Of a DNA stretch of 64,000 nt, positions 17,826-27,584 are shown piece by piece (position 1 is the first letter of the stretch; each line of letters starts with the position of its first letter). The notes beneath the pieces were generated by a model. That model had not been told where the DNA came from and did not search any database. It was given only the letters and a program-made list of their open reading frames with translations. The DNA comes from CAVSIP01 sp963728075 (GTDB lineage Bacteria; Actinomycetota; Actinomycetes; JAFAQI01; DASSKL01): NCBI GenBank assembly GCA_963728075.1, contig CAVSIP010000004.1, forward strand, positions 186,001 to 250,000, in the 5' to 3' direction. The position numbers and the translations under genes are program-made.

Positions 17826-18910
17826 CGGCCGCGACCCGTCCCGGCGCGTTCGTCCCGCCGGACCTGCCGGACTACCCGTGGGACCGGCTCGCACCGTACG
17901 CCGAGAAGGCCCGCGCGCACCCGGACGGTCTGGTCGACCTGTCCGTCGGCGCACCGGTCGACCCGACGCCCGCGGTGGTGCGCGAGGCGCTGGCCGCCGC
18001 CGCGGACGCGCCCGCGTACCCGCAGACGTACGGCACCGAGCGGCTGCGGGAGGCCGCGGCGCTGTGGCTGTCGCGCCGGTTCGGCGTCGCCGGGCTGGAG
18101 CCGTCCGCCGTGCTGCCGACGATCGGGTCCAAGGAGGTCGTCGCGCTGCTGCCGTCGCTGCTCGGCTGCCGCGGGCGGGTGACCTACCCGGCGCTGGCCT
18201 ACCCGACGTACGAGGTCGGCGCCACGTTCGCCGGCTGCGAGCACGGGGTCGGCACCGACGGGGACCTGGTCTGGCTGAACTCCCCGGCCAACCCGGACGG
18301 CCGGGTGATGACCGCCGCCGAGATGCGCGAGGTGGTCGACGCGGCGCGCGCCCGCGGGGCGATCGTCGCGTCCGACGAGTGCTACCTGGAGCTGGGCTGG
18401 GACGCCGAGCCGGTGTCGGTCCTGCACCCGGACGTCTGCGGCGGCTCGCACGAGGGCCTGCTCGCGCTGCACTCGCTGTCCAAGCGGTCGAACATGGCGG
18501 GCTACCGGGCGGCGTTCGTCGCCGGTGACCCGGCGCTCGTCCGGGCGCTGCTGCACGTACGCAAGCACGACGGGCTGATCGTGCCCGCGCCGGTGCAGGC
18601 CGCGATGCTCGCCGCGCTCGACGACGACCAGCACGTCGAGGAGCAGCGCGAGCGCTACCGCCGCCGCCGCGAGGTGCTGCGCCGCGGCCTGGAGGCCGCG
18701 CGGTTCACGATCGAGCGCTCGCACGGCGGGCTGTACCTGTGGGCCACCCGGGGCGAGTCCTGCTGGGACTCCGTCGCGTACCTCGCCGACCTCGGCATCC
18801 TCGCCGGCCCCGGCGAGTTCTACGGCGCCGCCGGCACCCAGCACGTACGCATCGCCCTCACCGTCACCGACGAGCGGGCGGCGGCGGCAGCGGCCAGGCT
18901 GGGCGCGTAA
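17822..18910 (+). CDS. dapC: Succinyldiaminopimelate transaminase
   Basis: A PLP-dependent class I/II aminotransferase making N-succinyl-diaminopimelate for lysine and peptidoglycan synthesis. The substrate loop DYPWDRLAPY, NSPANPDGRV, and the Schiff-base lysine in LHSLSKRSNMAGYR (about residue 221) are all present, and the neighbour fdxA is the usual one in actinobacteria. The start is unclear: between the fdxA stop and the conserved N-terminus there is no ATG, GTG or TTG in this frame. The nearest canonical start is GTG at 17678, well inside fdxA. I place the start at CTG 17822 (or ACG 17825), just after AAGGAG. A sequence error at the true start is possible. Confidence 0.8.
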   Translation: MTAATRPGAFVPPDLPDYPWDRLAPYAEKARAHPDGLVDLSVGAPVDPTPAVVREALAAAADAPAYPQTYGTERLREAAALWLSRRFGVAGLEPSAVLPTIGSKEVVALLPSLLGCRGRVTYPALAYPTYEVGATFAGCEHGVGTDGDLVWLNSPANPDGRVMTAAEMREVVDAARARGAIVASDECYLELGWDAEPVSVLHPDVCGGSHEGLLALHSLSKRSNMAGYRAAFVAGDPALVRALLHVRKHDGLIVPAPVQAAMLAALDDDQHVEEQRERYRRRREVLRRGLEAARFTIERSHGGLYLWATRGESCWDSVAYLADLGILAGPGEFYGAAGTQHVRIALTVTDERAAAAAARLGA

Positions 18911-18927
18911 CCAACCCTCCCACCCTC

Positions 18928-19011
18928 GCCTTCGTGCGCCTGGTGACCGCCTTCGTGCGGGCAGCTGTGGCTTGGCGATCTTGGTTAGCCCCAGTACGCC
19001 GCACGAAGGCG
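18928..19011. repeat. R2 palindromic repeat, copy b
   Basis: CGCCTTCGTGCGG at 18948-18960 pairs with CCGCACGAAGGCG at 18999-19011. The loop contains GATC and GGTTAGCCCCAG. An extra left half-arm begins at 18928. It lies between convergent genes, and the TAA of the downstream minus-strand gene is inside it (18985-18987). Confidence 0.85.
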
Positions 19012-19845
19012 CCGGAGGACGCGCTCGCAGAGTGCGTCCGGGCGGCGGGTGTGCTGCCAGCCCCAGCGGACGAACGAGTACCCGGCGTCCTCCAGGTCCT
19101 CCTGCCGCAGCTTCTCCGCGAGCAGCGCCCCCGGGTCGCTGCCGTCGTACTTGACCGCGCCGTCCGCCTCGCCGATGACCCGCTGCGCGCGCCACAGGTA
19201 GTCCACCCGGTACCCGCCGATCCGCACCTGCAGCTCGGGTGCCGGCACGTCCCCGCGGTCGAAGATCACCCGCGACACCGACTCCAGCGGCGACTCGCTG
19301 CGCCCGTCGGCGAAGGCGAGGACGCGTTCCGCGCGCCGTACGCCGGGCCAGCCCGCGCTCGCCGCCAGCACCCGCTGCAGGTCGTCCGGGTCCACCCGGC
19401 CCAGGTGCAGCGCGGCGTCGGCCGTCACCACCCCGTCGGCGTACGGCAGGTTGCGCGCCACGTCAACGACCGTACGGGCCGCTGCGGTCACCGGTACGCC
19501 CGCGACCATGGTCACGTCCTGCGCCGGCAGCGCGGCCGCGGTGAGCAGCACGCTGTTGCGGTGCGACGAGCCGCCGTCGCCGCGGAGCAGGGTGACCCGG
19601 TCGGGCGGCGGCCGCAGGAGCGGTACGCCGAGCAGCGCCGCGGCCCACTGGCGGCACACGACCGCCTCCGGGTCGGCACGGCACGCGGCGGCGGCGTCGA
19701 CCAGCTGCGGGGACGCCGCGTACGCCTCCGCGGTCGTGTAGACCCCCCGCCTCACGACGATCCACTGGCCCGAGCGCAGCTTGTGCCGGATCGCCTCGGG
19801 GCTGAACCCGGCCGCGAGGGCCTCGGCACGGGTGAAGACGAGCAT
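18985..19845 (-). CDS. wHTH (AbiEi-antitoxin-like) plus DUF559/Vsr-like nuclease-fold protein, gene 1
   Basis: A 286-residue protein with two parts. Residues 1-60 (FTRAEALAAGFSPEAIRHKL, then VVRRGVYTTAEA) resemble the winged helix of AbiEi-type antitoxins. The C-terminal 110 residues match the DUF559 PD-(D/E)XK fold: SPLES, YRVDYLW, then GEADGAVKYD, which supply the acidic and lysine residues. The family is common in actinobacteria and its role is unknown; DNA processing or defence is plausible, but AbiEi-like proteins can also be regulators. No AbiEii toxin gene is adjacent. The ATG at 19845 was chosen over a longer frame lacking homology-like sequence. The last residues, RAAYWG and stop, are encoded by repeat R2 copy b. 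Confidence 0.75.
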   Translation of the reverse strand: MLVFTRAEALAAGFSPEAIRHKLRSGQWIVVRRGVYTTAEAYAASPQLVDAAAACRADPEAVVCRQWAAALLGVPLLRPPPDRVTLLRGDGGSSHRNSVLLTAAALPAQDVTMVAGVPVTAAARTVVDVARNLPYADGVVTADAALHLGRVDPDDLQRVLAASAGWPGVRRAERVLAFADGRSESPLESVSRVIFDRGDVPAPELQVRIGGYRVDYLWRAQRVIGEADGAVKYDGSDPGALLAEKLRQEDLEDAGYSFVRWGWQHTRRPDALCERVLRRLRAAYWG

Positions 19846-19921
19846 CCGCGGAGCGTGCCGCGTACGGCCCGGTCCCCGCCGGCGCCGTCCACAGCCCCCG
19901 CCCACCCGGCGCCACCCGCGA

Positions 19922-20003
19922 CTTCGTGCGGCCAGCTGTGGTCAAACGATCTCTGTTAGCCCCAGTACGCCGCACGAAGGCGGTCACTGGCCGCACGAAG
20001 GCG
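19922..20003. repeat. R2 palindromic repeat, copy c (inverted relative to copy b)
   Basis: CTTCGTGCGGCCAGC at the left pairs with GCCGCACGAAG near 19979. GATC lies in the loop together with GTTAGCCCCAG. The additional half-arm (GGCCGCACGAAGGCG, ending 20003) is on the right, so this copy is inverted with respect to copy b. The pair b/c brackets the wHTH/DUF559 gene 1. Confidence 0.85.
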
Positions 20004-20082
20004 CCGGCGGGGTGGGGCGCGGGTGGGGTGGTGGGGTGGGGCGCCGCTGGACGCGGCCCGCACACCGGCCGGCCGGCCGGCA

Positions 20083-20098
20083 GGTGACCTGCGTCACC
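20083..20098. promoter_or_regulatory. CRP-like palindrome upstream of the anchored secreted protein
   Basis: GGTGACCTGCGTCACC is a GGTGA-N6-TCACC palindrome (arms extend one base each side to 20082-20099) and resembles a relaxed CRP/GlxR box. It is centred about 104 bases before the GTG at 20195. Confidence 0.4.
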
Positions 20099-20194
20099 TT
20101 TTCCCGACCCCGTCGTTGGACGTGACAGGACGTCATGTTTTCCTGTCGACCTCGTCCCGGACTAGTTCTTTCGGGTGATAGTGGGGGAGTGCCT

Positions 20195-21595
20195 GTGAGT
20201 GAGCTGCGTCACGTCCGGCGGGCGGCGACGGTCCTCGCGCTGAGCGCCACCGCGCTGGCCGCAGCGCCGGCGCTGAGCGCCCACGCGAAGGACGACTTCA
20301 TCCCCGGCTCGGCGACCGCCCAGGCGCAGACCATCCAGCTCGCGCCGACGACCGCGGGGCTGAACTACGCGATCACCCAGGGCGTCGCGATCGCCGGGTA
20401 CGCCGGCCAGCAGGGCCGCGCGCAGGCGCAGACGCTCGACCTCGGCATCATCGGCTCCACCGTCGCCAGCAAGGGCTGCGACGGCAGCAACCCGCCGGTC
20501 TCCCGCGACCAGCTGCCCCAGCCGCTGGTCGCCGAGTCCTCGGGCGAGCGCGAGGCGAAGGACCACTCGTACGGCGGCCAGCTGCCGCCCGCCGCGTTCG
20601 GCAACGAGCACGTCGAGGCCACCGGTACGCCCTCCGGCGCCGCGCGGACCACCGGCATGACGCTCGGCGCGCCGGGCGTGCTCACCATCGACGGCGGTAC
20701 GGCCGAGGCCACCGGCCGCCTGGTCAAGGACAAGGCCCGCGAGGCGCAGGCGACCACCCACATCGGCACGCTGTCGCTGGCCGGCGGGGTCGTCCAGCTG
20801 CACGACCTCACCTGGACGGCGAGCCAGCGTACGGGCGAGGGCGCGGCCCACGACGGCGGCTTCACCATCGGCTCCGCCACGGTCGGCGGCGTGCCGGTCC
20901 CCGGTGGCACCCAGACGGTCGTCGACGCCGCCAACACCGCGCTCGCCCCGCTCGGCCTGGCCCTGCACCTGCCGAAGGTCACCAAGACCAGCGAGGGCAC
21001 CGTGCAGGTCTCCCCGCTCGTGGTCGGCATGAAGGACAACCAGGTCGGCCAGCAGACGCTCGGCGCCGCGCTGGGCGCGGCGCAGCCGGTCCGCCAGGCG
21101 CTGTTCGACGCGTTCACCGGCATGAGCTGCAAGACCGCCACCCTGTTCCTGCTCGGCGACATCGCCACCGGCCCGCTGACCGGCGCCGGCTCCCTCGAGG
21201 TCCGCGTCGGCGGCGTCAGCGCCGCCAGCGAGGGCATCGCGTACGCCAACCCATTCGGCTCCGGTTTCGGCGTGCCTCCGGTGCTCGGCGGGACGACCCC
21301 GCCGCCGTCCGGTACGGCCGCGCTGCCGCCGGCGGCCCCCGCGGGCGCACCCACCACAGCGGCCGACAGCGCCCCGGCCGTCGCCGACGCGGGTGGCCCC
21401 GCGCCGGCGATCGCCACCCGGGCGCTGTCCAGCACCTGCTCGTCCACGACGACCGGTGGCTGCCACGGCGACGCCGCGGTCGCGGTCGGCCTGGCGGGCC
21501 TCGCGGTCGTCGGCGCGATCGCCGCCGCCGACGCCGTGCTCGGCCGTCGCAAGCGCCGCGCGCTGCCCCAGCTGCGCCCGTCCCAGTCCCTGTAA
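20195..21595 (+). CDS. Exported protein with C-terminal membrane anchor (choice-of-anchor-like)
   Basis: A 466-residue protein with a signal peptide (basic SELRHVRR, hydrophobic core, cleavage near SAHA). The start GTG at 20195 has GGGGGAG 5 bases before it; GTG at 20189 is an alternative. The mature part begins with a block rich in Ala, Gln and Gly (FIPGSATAQAQTIQLAP, then LDLGIIGSTVASKGC) that resembles actinobacterial surface proteins with variable anchors. The end has a Pro/Ala linker, a transmembrane helix and the basic RRKRR tail, without a clear LPXTG. The ABC transporter operon follows after 47 bases, so it may be an accessory surface component of that uptake system. No enzymatic motif seen. 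Confidence 0.65.
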   Translation: MSELRHVRRAATVLALSATALAAAPALSAHAKDDFIPGSATAQAQTIQLAPTTAGLNYAITQGVAIAGYAGQQGRAQAQTLDLGIIGSTVASKGCDGSNPPVSRDQLPQPLVAESSGEREAKDHSYGGQLPPAAFGNEHVEATGTPSGAARTTGMTLGAPGVLTIDGGTAEATGRLVKDKAREAQATTHIGTLSLAGGVVQLHDLTWTASQRTGEGAAHDGGFTIGSATVGGVPVPGGTQTVVDAANTALAPLGLALHLPKVTKTSEGTVQVSPLVVGMKDNQVGQQTLGAALGAAQPVRQALFDAFTGMSCKTATLFLLGDIATGPLTGAGSLEVRVGGVSAASEGIAYANPFGSGFGVPPVLGGTTPPPSGTAALPPAAPAGAPTTAADSAPAVADAGGPAPAIATRALSSTCSSTTTGGCHGDAAVAVGLAGLAVVGAIAAADAVLGRRKRRALPQLRPSQSL

Positions 21596-21642
21596 CCGCC
21601 CGACCCCTCGCCGCCACCCCCGACGGCACTGGAGGCCCTCGC

Positions 21643-23278
21643 ATGCTCACGCCCTCTGACAAGCGGCTGCTGCGCGGCTACGGCCCGCTCATCGGCTTCG
21701 TCCTCGTCTTCGTGCTCATGGCCGCGTTCGTGCCGACGGTGTCGCCGGAGCGGGTGACCGTACGGGTCGCGGACGGCTCGCTGTCCGCCAGCGGTACGGG
21801 CGGCGGCGCCGCCGCTCCCGGCACCACCCAGGCCGCCCCGGGCACCGGCACCGGCACCACCGCCGGCACGCACGGGCGCCACCACCGCGCCGAACAGCAC
21901 CCAGGCCGCGCCGCCGGCGAGCACCACCAAGTGCCCGGACCGGACGAAGCAGGTGCCCGGCGACCCGTACTCCCCGCCGTGCCTGCAGTGGTCCGGGAGC
22001 AACGGCGGCACGACCACCCGCGGGGTCACCAAGGACTCGATCATCGTCTCGTTCCGCCAGACCAGCGACCCGGGCTTCCAGCAGACCCTCGCCTCGCTCG
22101 GCGGCGCGCAGTTCTCCGACACCCCGGACGACATCGCCCGGACGGTGAAGGGGCTGGCGAAGTACTTCAACTCCCACTTCCAGTTCTACGGCCGCAAGAT
22201 CGTCATCAAGACCTTCAAGGGCCAGGGCCAGCAGACGTCCGAGCTGCTCGGCGGCGGCCAGCAGGAGGCCAACGCGGACGCGATCACCGCGGCGCAGAAG
22301 ATCGGTGCGTTCGCCGAGCTCAACGCCTCCACCGGCCCGTACACCGACGCGCTCGCCCGGCAGAAGGTCGTGGCGTTCGGCGCGCCGTACATGTCGCGGC
22401 AGTGGATGACCGACCGCCGGCCGTACGCGTGGAGCCTCGCCACGGACTGCTCGGTCATCACCGAGACCGTGTCGGAGTCCGGCGTGAAGCAGCTGCTCGG
22501 CAAGCCCGCCGAGCACGCCGGCGGGAACCTGAAGGGCAAGCCGCGCAAGGTCGTCATCCTCGCCCCCGACAACCCCTGGTACCAGCAGTGCGTCCAGGCG
22601 GCGAAGGACTACATCCGCAAGGCCGGCAAGCCGGTGCCGTCGTCGATCGCGTACTCCCTCGACCTCGGCACGATGTCCAGCCAGGCGGCGAGCGTCATCT
22701 CCAAGCTCAAGGCCGACGGCGACACGACCATCGTCTGCGGCTGCGACCCGGTGTTCCCCGTCTACCTGACGGCGAAGGCGCACGAGCAGGGCTACTACCC
22801 CGAGTGGGTGGTCACCGGTACGGCGCTCACCGACCAGGACATCGTCGGCCAGCTGATGGACCAGGACGAGTGGTCGCACGCGTTCGGGATCTCCTACGCG
22901 GGCGAGACGCTGCCGCAGCGCGCGACGCTCGGCTACGCGGCGTACAAGTCGGTGAACAGCGACACCCCGGCGCAGGCCGTCGACATCATCTACGCGCAGA
23001 TGTACATGCTGGCGCTGGGCATCCAGCTCGCCGGGCCGGACCTCACCCCGCAGACCTTCGAGAAGGGGATGTTCTCCTATCCCGGCGGCACCGGGCCGTA
23101 CGGCACGTGGGGGTTCGGGCCGGGGCACTACACGCCCACCCAGGACGCCCGCGCCATCTACTGGGACCCGACGAAGACGTCGGTCTACAACGGCAAGCAG
23201 GGCGCGTACGTCACCGCCAGCCCCCGCTACAAGCAGGGCCAGTGGCCGGAGGCCGAGCACGTGAAGGCGTACAAGTGA
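21643..23278 (+). CDS. Branched-chain amino acid type ABC substrate-binding protein (apparent frameshift near 21870)
   Basis: The N-terminus from ATG 21643 (RBS GGAGG) has one transmembrane anchor (about residues 14-31), then a Gly/Thr/Pro linker. The binding domain is in the next frame: reading back from 21953, the frame is open and sensible to about 21870 (TTAPNSTQAAPPASTTKCPD). A net +1 shift near 21867-21874 joins the parts. The binding domain has the periplasmic-binding fold of LivK-like proteins (DSIIVSFRQTSDPGF, YVTASPRYKQGQW). Instead of a lipobox, the protein appears tethered by the N-terminal helix. Its TGA overlaps the GTG of the transporter core (GTGA), so it is operonic. If the break is real, translation from GTG 21953 would give a cytoplasmic, probably useless product. 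Confidence 0.75.
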
Positions 23279-26200
23279 GCGCCGTACGGGCCGACGCCCG
23301 GCTGCCGAAGCTGCCCGGCTGGGCGGTCGCGTCGGGCTCGGCGCTGCTGTTCGTGCTGCTCGCCCCGGCGATCCTGCCGTCGCGGCTGCCCCGCGGGATC
23401 GTGCTGCAGGGCGCCGAGTTCGGCGCGGTCACCGGCCTGCTCGCGCTCGGCCTGGTGCTGACCTACCGGGCGAACCGGATCGTCAACTTCGCGTACGGCG
23501 CGGTGGGCGGCCTGGCGGCGACGGTGTCCGTCGAGCTCTACCTCGGCCGGCACTGGAACTACTTCGTCTGCCTGGTGGTCGGCCTGCTCGTCGGCGGGCT
23601 GGTCGGCGGGCTGACCGAGTACCTCGTCGTCCGCCGGTTCTTCAGCGCCCCGCGGCTGGTGCTCACGGTGGCGACGATCGGCCTGGCGCAGATCGTCGGC
23701 GGCCTGCAGCTGCTCATGCCGGGCTGGATCGGCGGCCCGCCGCTCATCGGCAGCTTCCCGACCCCGCTGTCCGGCGCCCGCATGTCGATCGCCCCGGTGA
23801 TCTTCTCCGGGGACGACCTGCTCATCATCGCCGCCGTGCCCGCGGTGATCGGCGGGCTGGGCTGGTTCCTGCTGCGTACGGACGCCGGCGTCGCCGTCCG
23901 CGCGATCGCCGAGAACGCCGACCGGGCGATGCTGCTCGGCATCCCGATCCGCCGGCTGTCCACCCTGGTCTGGGTGCTGGCGGGCACGCTCGCCGCGCTG
24001 GCGACGATGCTCGGCGCGCCGACGCAGGGCCTGGTGCTCTCCGCGGCGGCCGGCCCGACGCTGCTGCTGCCCGCGCTCGCCGCGGCGGTCGTCGCGAAGA
24101 TGGAGTCGCTGCCGCTGGCGTTCGGCGCCGGCGTCGGGCTCGGTGTCCTCGACGCGCTCGTCCGCTGGAACGTGAACAAGCAGTCGGTCACCACCGTCGT
24201 GTTCCTCGCGGTGATCCTCGTCGCGCTGCTGGTCCAGCGCCGCGCGGGCGGCCGTACCGGTGACGACTCGTCGTGGGTCGCCGCCGGCACGCTCAAGCCG
24301 ATGCCGGCGGTGCTCGCCCGGCTGCCCGAGGTGCGCATCGGCCGCGGGCTGGTCGGCGCCGGTGTGGTCGTGGCAGCGGTGGTCGCGCCGCTGGTGGCCG
24401 GTCCGGGGAAGACCAACCTGTTCTCGATCGCGCTCGTGTACGGCATGGTCGCCGTCTCGCTCGTCGTGCTGTCCGGCTGGGCCGGGCAGGTCAGCCTCGG
24501 CCAGTTCGCGCTGGTCGGCATCGGCGGCGTGGTCACCGGCGACCTGCTCATGCACTGGAACCTCGACCTGTTCGTCGCGCTGCTCGCCGCGGCCGCCGCC
24601 GGCGCGCTGCTCGCCGTCCTGGTGGGCCTGCCCGCGCTGCGGATCCGCGGGCTGTTCCTCGCGGTGACCACCCTCGCGCTCGCGGTGGCGGTCGACGCGT
24701 TCTTCCTCAACCCGACGAACTTCTCCGCGCTCATCCCCGACAGCTACGTCCGTCCGGTGCTCTGGCAGCGCTTCGACCTGCACTCCGAGCGGGCGCTGTA
24801 CTACCTGTGCCTCGGCATGCTCGCGCTGGTCATCGGCCTGGTCGTCGGGCTGCGCAAGGCGCGGGCCGGGCGGGTCATGCTCGCCACCCGCGACAACGAG
24901 CGGGCGTCGGCGGCGATGGCCGTACCCACCATGCGGGTGAAGCTGGTCGGCTTCGTGCTCTCCGGCGCGGTCGCCGGCGTCGCCGGCGGGCTGCACGCGC
25001 TGCTGCTGCAGAGCATCGGCTTCCACACCTACGAGCCGGCCCAGTCGCTGCTCGTGTTCTCGATGGCGGTCATCGGCGGGCTCGGCTCGATCTCCGGCGC
25101 GCTGCTCGGCGTCGCCGCGGTGGAGCTCGCCGTACGCACCTTCCCCGACTACCAGCTGCTCATCACGGGCAGCGGGCTGCTGTTCCTGCTGCTCGTGCTG
25201 CCCGGCGGGCTCGGCGAGGCGGTGCAGATCGTGCGCGACCGGATCCTGCGGCTGGTCGCCCGGCGCCGCGGCATCGACGCGGGGCTGGAGCCGGCCCGCG
25301 ACCTGCTCGGCGGCGAGCCGGACCCGGCCGCGGCGGCCCCGGCCGTACGGGCCACGGACGACGGCGCGGATGCGGTGCTGCGCTGCCGCGGCGTCGAGGT
25401 GAGCTACGGGTCCGTCCAGGTGCTCTTCGGCGTCGACTTCGAGGTCGCCGAGGGCGAGATCGTCGCGCTGCTCGGCACCAACGGTGCCGGCAAGTCGACG
25501 CTGCTCAAGGCGGTCAGCGGCCTGGCGTCGACCGGGGCGGGCTCGGTCGTGCTCGACGGCGAGGACGTGACCGGCCGGCGTACGGACCTGCTCGCCCGCT
25601 CCGGCGTCGCCCTCATGCCCGGGGGCCGCGGGATCTTCCCGACCCTGTCGGTGGCGGAGAACCTGCGGCTGGCCGGGTGGACGCTGCGCGGCGACGCGGC
25701 GGCGGTGGACGCCGCCCGCGAGGGGATGCTCGCGCTGTTCCCGGTGCTGCGGGAGCGGATCGACCAGCAGGCCGGCAACCTCTCCGGCGGCGAGCAGCAG
25801 ATGCTCTCCCTCGCCCAGGCGCTGATGACCAACCCGAAGCTGCTGCTCATCGACGAGCTCTCGCTCGGCCTGGCGCCGACCGTCGTCGGCCAGCTCATCG
25901 ACGTCGTCCGCGGGCTCAACGAGCGCGGCGTGACGATCGTGGTCGTCGAGCAGTCGGTGAACGTCGCGCTGGAGCTGGCGCGCCGCGCGGTGTTCATGGA
26001 GAAGGGGCAGGTGCGCTTCTCCGGGCCGACCGCCGACCTGCTGGAGCGCCCGGATGTGCTGCGCTCGGTGTTCATCGCCGGCTCCGCTCCCGAGCCGCGC
26101 GCGGCCGAGGAGGCCGACGCCGTACCGGCCCGGACGTTCCACGAGGCGCCGGTGGTCCTCGAGGTGCAGGGGCTGACCAAGACCTTCGGCGGCATCCGCG

Positions 26201-26959
26201 CGCTCGACGGGGTCGACCTCGAGCTGCGCAAGGGCGAGATCCTCGGCCTGATCGGGCACAACGGTGCGGGCAAGACCACGCTGTTCGACGCGATCAGCGG
26301 CTTCCTGCCGACCGACTCCGGGCGGGTGCTGCTCGGCGGGCACGACGTCGCGCACCTCGGGGCGACCGAGCGGGCGTGGGTCGGGCTGGGCCGGTCGTTC
26401 CAGGAGGCGCGGCTGTTCCCCTCGCTCACCGTGGCGGAGACCGTCGCGGTGTCGCTGGAGCGCCACCTCGCCTCCCGCGACCTCATCGCGGCCGGGCTGC
26501 GGCTGCCCGCGTCGACCGACAGCGAGTCGCGGGTGGCCGTACGCGTCGCCGAGCTGCTGGAGCTGACCGGGCTGACGGCGTACGCGCGAGCGGCTGGTCA
26601 GCGAGCTGTCGACCGGTACGCGGCGGATCGTCGAGCTGGCCTGCATCCTCGCCCAGGACCCGGAGGTCGTGCTGCTCGACGAGCCGTCCGGTGGGGTCGC
26701 GCAGAAGGAGACCGAGGCCCTCGGGCCGATGCTGCGCCGGGTGCAGCAGCAGGCGGACTGCTCGATCCTCGTGATCGAGCACGACATGCCGCTGCTCACC
26801 GGGCTGTGCGACCGGATGGTGGCGCTGGAGCTCGGCGGCGTCATCGCCGAGGGCACCCCGGCGGAGGTGCTCGAGCACCCGCGGGTGGTCGAGTCCTACC
26901 TCGGCACCGAGGAGGCCGCGATCAACCGCAGCGGGGCCAAGGCGTCGGCGCGCTCCTGA
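23275..26959 (+). CDS. Fused LivH-LivM-LivF-LivG ABC transporter (apparent frameshift near 26585)
   Basis: A single open frame of about 1,228 codons holds the whole transporter core for branched-chain or related amino acids. Order: LivH permease (residues 1-322), LivM permease (about 345-650), a linker, a LivF-type ATPase (Walker A GTNGAGKST near 734, LSGGEQQ near 836, LLLIDE near 856), then a LivG-type ATPase (Walker A GHNGAGKTT near 994). There is no stop between the modules and no obvious internal RBS. In the last module the frame breaks at 26581-26590; after a net +1 shift the sequence continues as RERLVSELSTGTRRIVEL with a variant signature motif and VVLLDEPSGG, ending at 26959. The GTG start overlaps the preceding stop. 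Fused permease pairs and permease-ATPase fusions are known; all four in one is unusual. Confidence 0.8.
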
Positions 26960-27000
26960 CCCGCCCCCCGCCCCCCCAGCCCGCCCCCCAGCCCGCCCCC

Positions 27001-27059
27001 CAGCGGTTTGTGAACGGTGCGGTCCACTCCGGTGGACCGCACCGTTCACAAAGCCGCTG
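27001..27059. repeat. R1 palindromic repeat, copy 2
   Basis: The core palindrome with TTTGTGAACGGTGCGG arms is at 27007-27052. The arms extend outward as CAGCGG/CCGCTG with a one-base bulge, to 27001-27059. It lies between convergent genes (transporter and small membrane protein), the place of a bidirectional terminator. A C-rich tract precedes it. Confidence 0.9.
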
Positions 27060-27560
27060 TCAGGGGGCCGGGGGCGTGACCGCGCGCAGGCGCGCGAGGC
27101 CGTCGGCGAGCGCGGCGGTCTCGCGGTCGACCTCGGCGGCGAGCGTCGCCGCCGACGCGGACGTGGTCTCGGCGACGGACGTACCGGCGGCGTGCCGGAT
27201 GCGTACGGCGGCGCGGACGACGTCGCTGACCTGCCCGGACACCGGCCCACCGGCCCGCAGTCCCAGCTCGAGCCGCTGCGCGACCTCCCGCAGCGACCGG
27301 GTGAGCGCGGGCAGGTCGCCCACGGGGGCGTCGGCGGCGACGGCCCGCTCGACGGCGTCCTCGGCCGCGTGGACGGCGCGCCACATCCGGTACGACTCCG
27401 CCCGCGCGGGCCACGGCATCGGCGCCCGGACCGTACGCACCAGCCGGACGAGCGGGTGCCGCGAGCGCAGCCAGCGGCGGCGTACGGATCGCGCCGCGAG
27501 CGCGCCGGTGACGACCACCAGCGTGAGCACGATGGCCGTCAGGGCGAGAGTCACCGCCAC
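27060..27560 (-). CDS. Membrane-anchored hypothetical protein
   Basis: A 166-residue protein with one N-terminal transmembrane helix (about residues 3-24), a basic stretch RSVRRRWLRSRHP, and a helical Ala-rich cytoplasmic part that may form a coiled coil. It begins with GTG at 27560, only 24 bases from the divergent dapD start, and ends right after repeat R1 copy 2. I do not recognise a family; coding is supported by strong actinobacterial codon bias and its exact fit between dapD and the repeat. Confidence 0.6.
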   Translation of the reverse strand: MAVTLALTAIVLTLVVVTGALAARSVRRRWLRSRHPLVRLVRTVRAPMPWPARAESYRMWRAVHAAEDAVERAVAADAPVGDLPALTRSLREVAQRLELGLRAGGPVSGQVSDVVRAAVRIRHAAGTSVAETTSASAATLAAEVDRETAALADGLARLRAVTPPAP

Positions 27561-27584
27561 ACCCAGAGCGTAAGGTGCATACCC

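Noticed and set aside
21860..21880. Programmed ribosomal frameshifting in the binding-protein gene
   Set aside because: No slippery sequence or downstream structure seen, and similar breaks occur in seven other unrelated genes.
23227..26856. Open frame of over 1,200 codons on the minus strand opposite the ABC transporter
   Set aside because: Very high Arg/Gln/Glu/His composition typical of the third-position mirror frame in GC-rich genes; no recognisable domain.
21643..27573. One continuous protein of 1,976 residues from the binding protein to beyond the ATPases
   Set aside because: Between about 21870 and 23275 and after 26590 this frame is only a shadow; the real binding domain and the LivG end are in the neighbouring frame.
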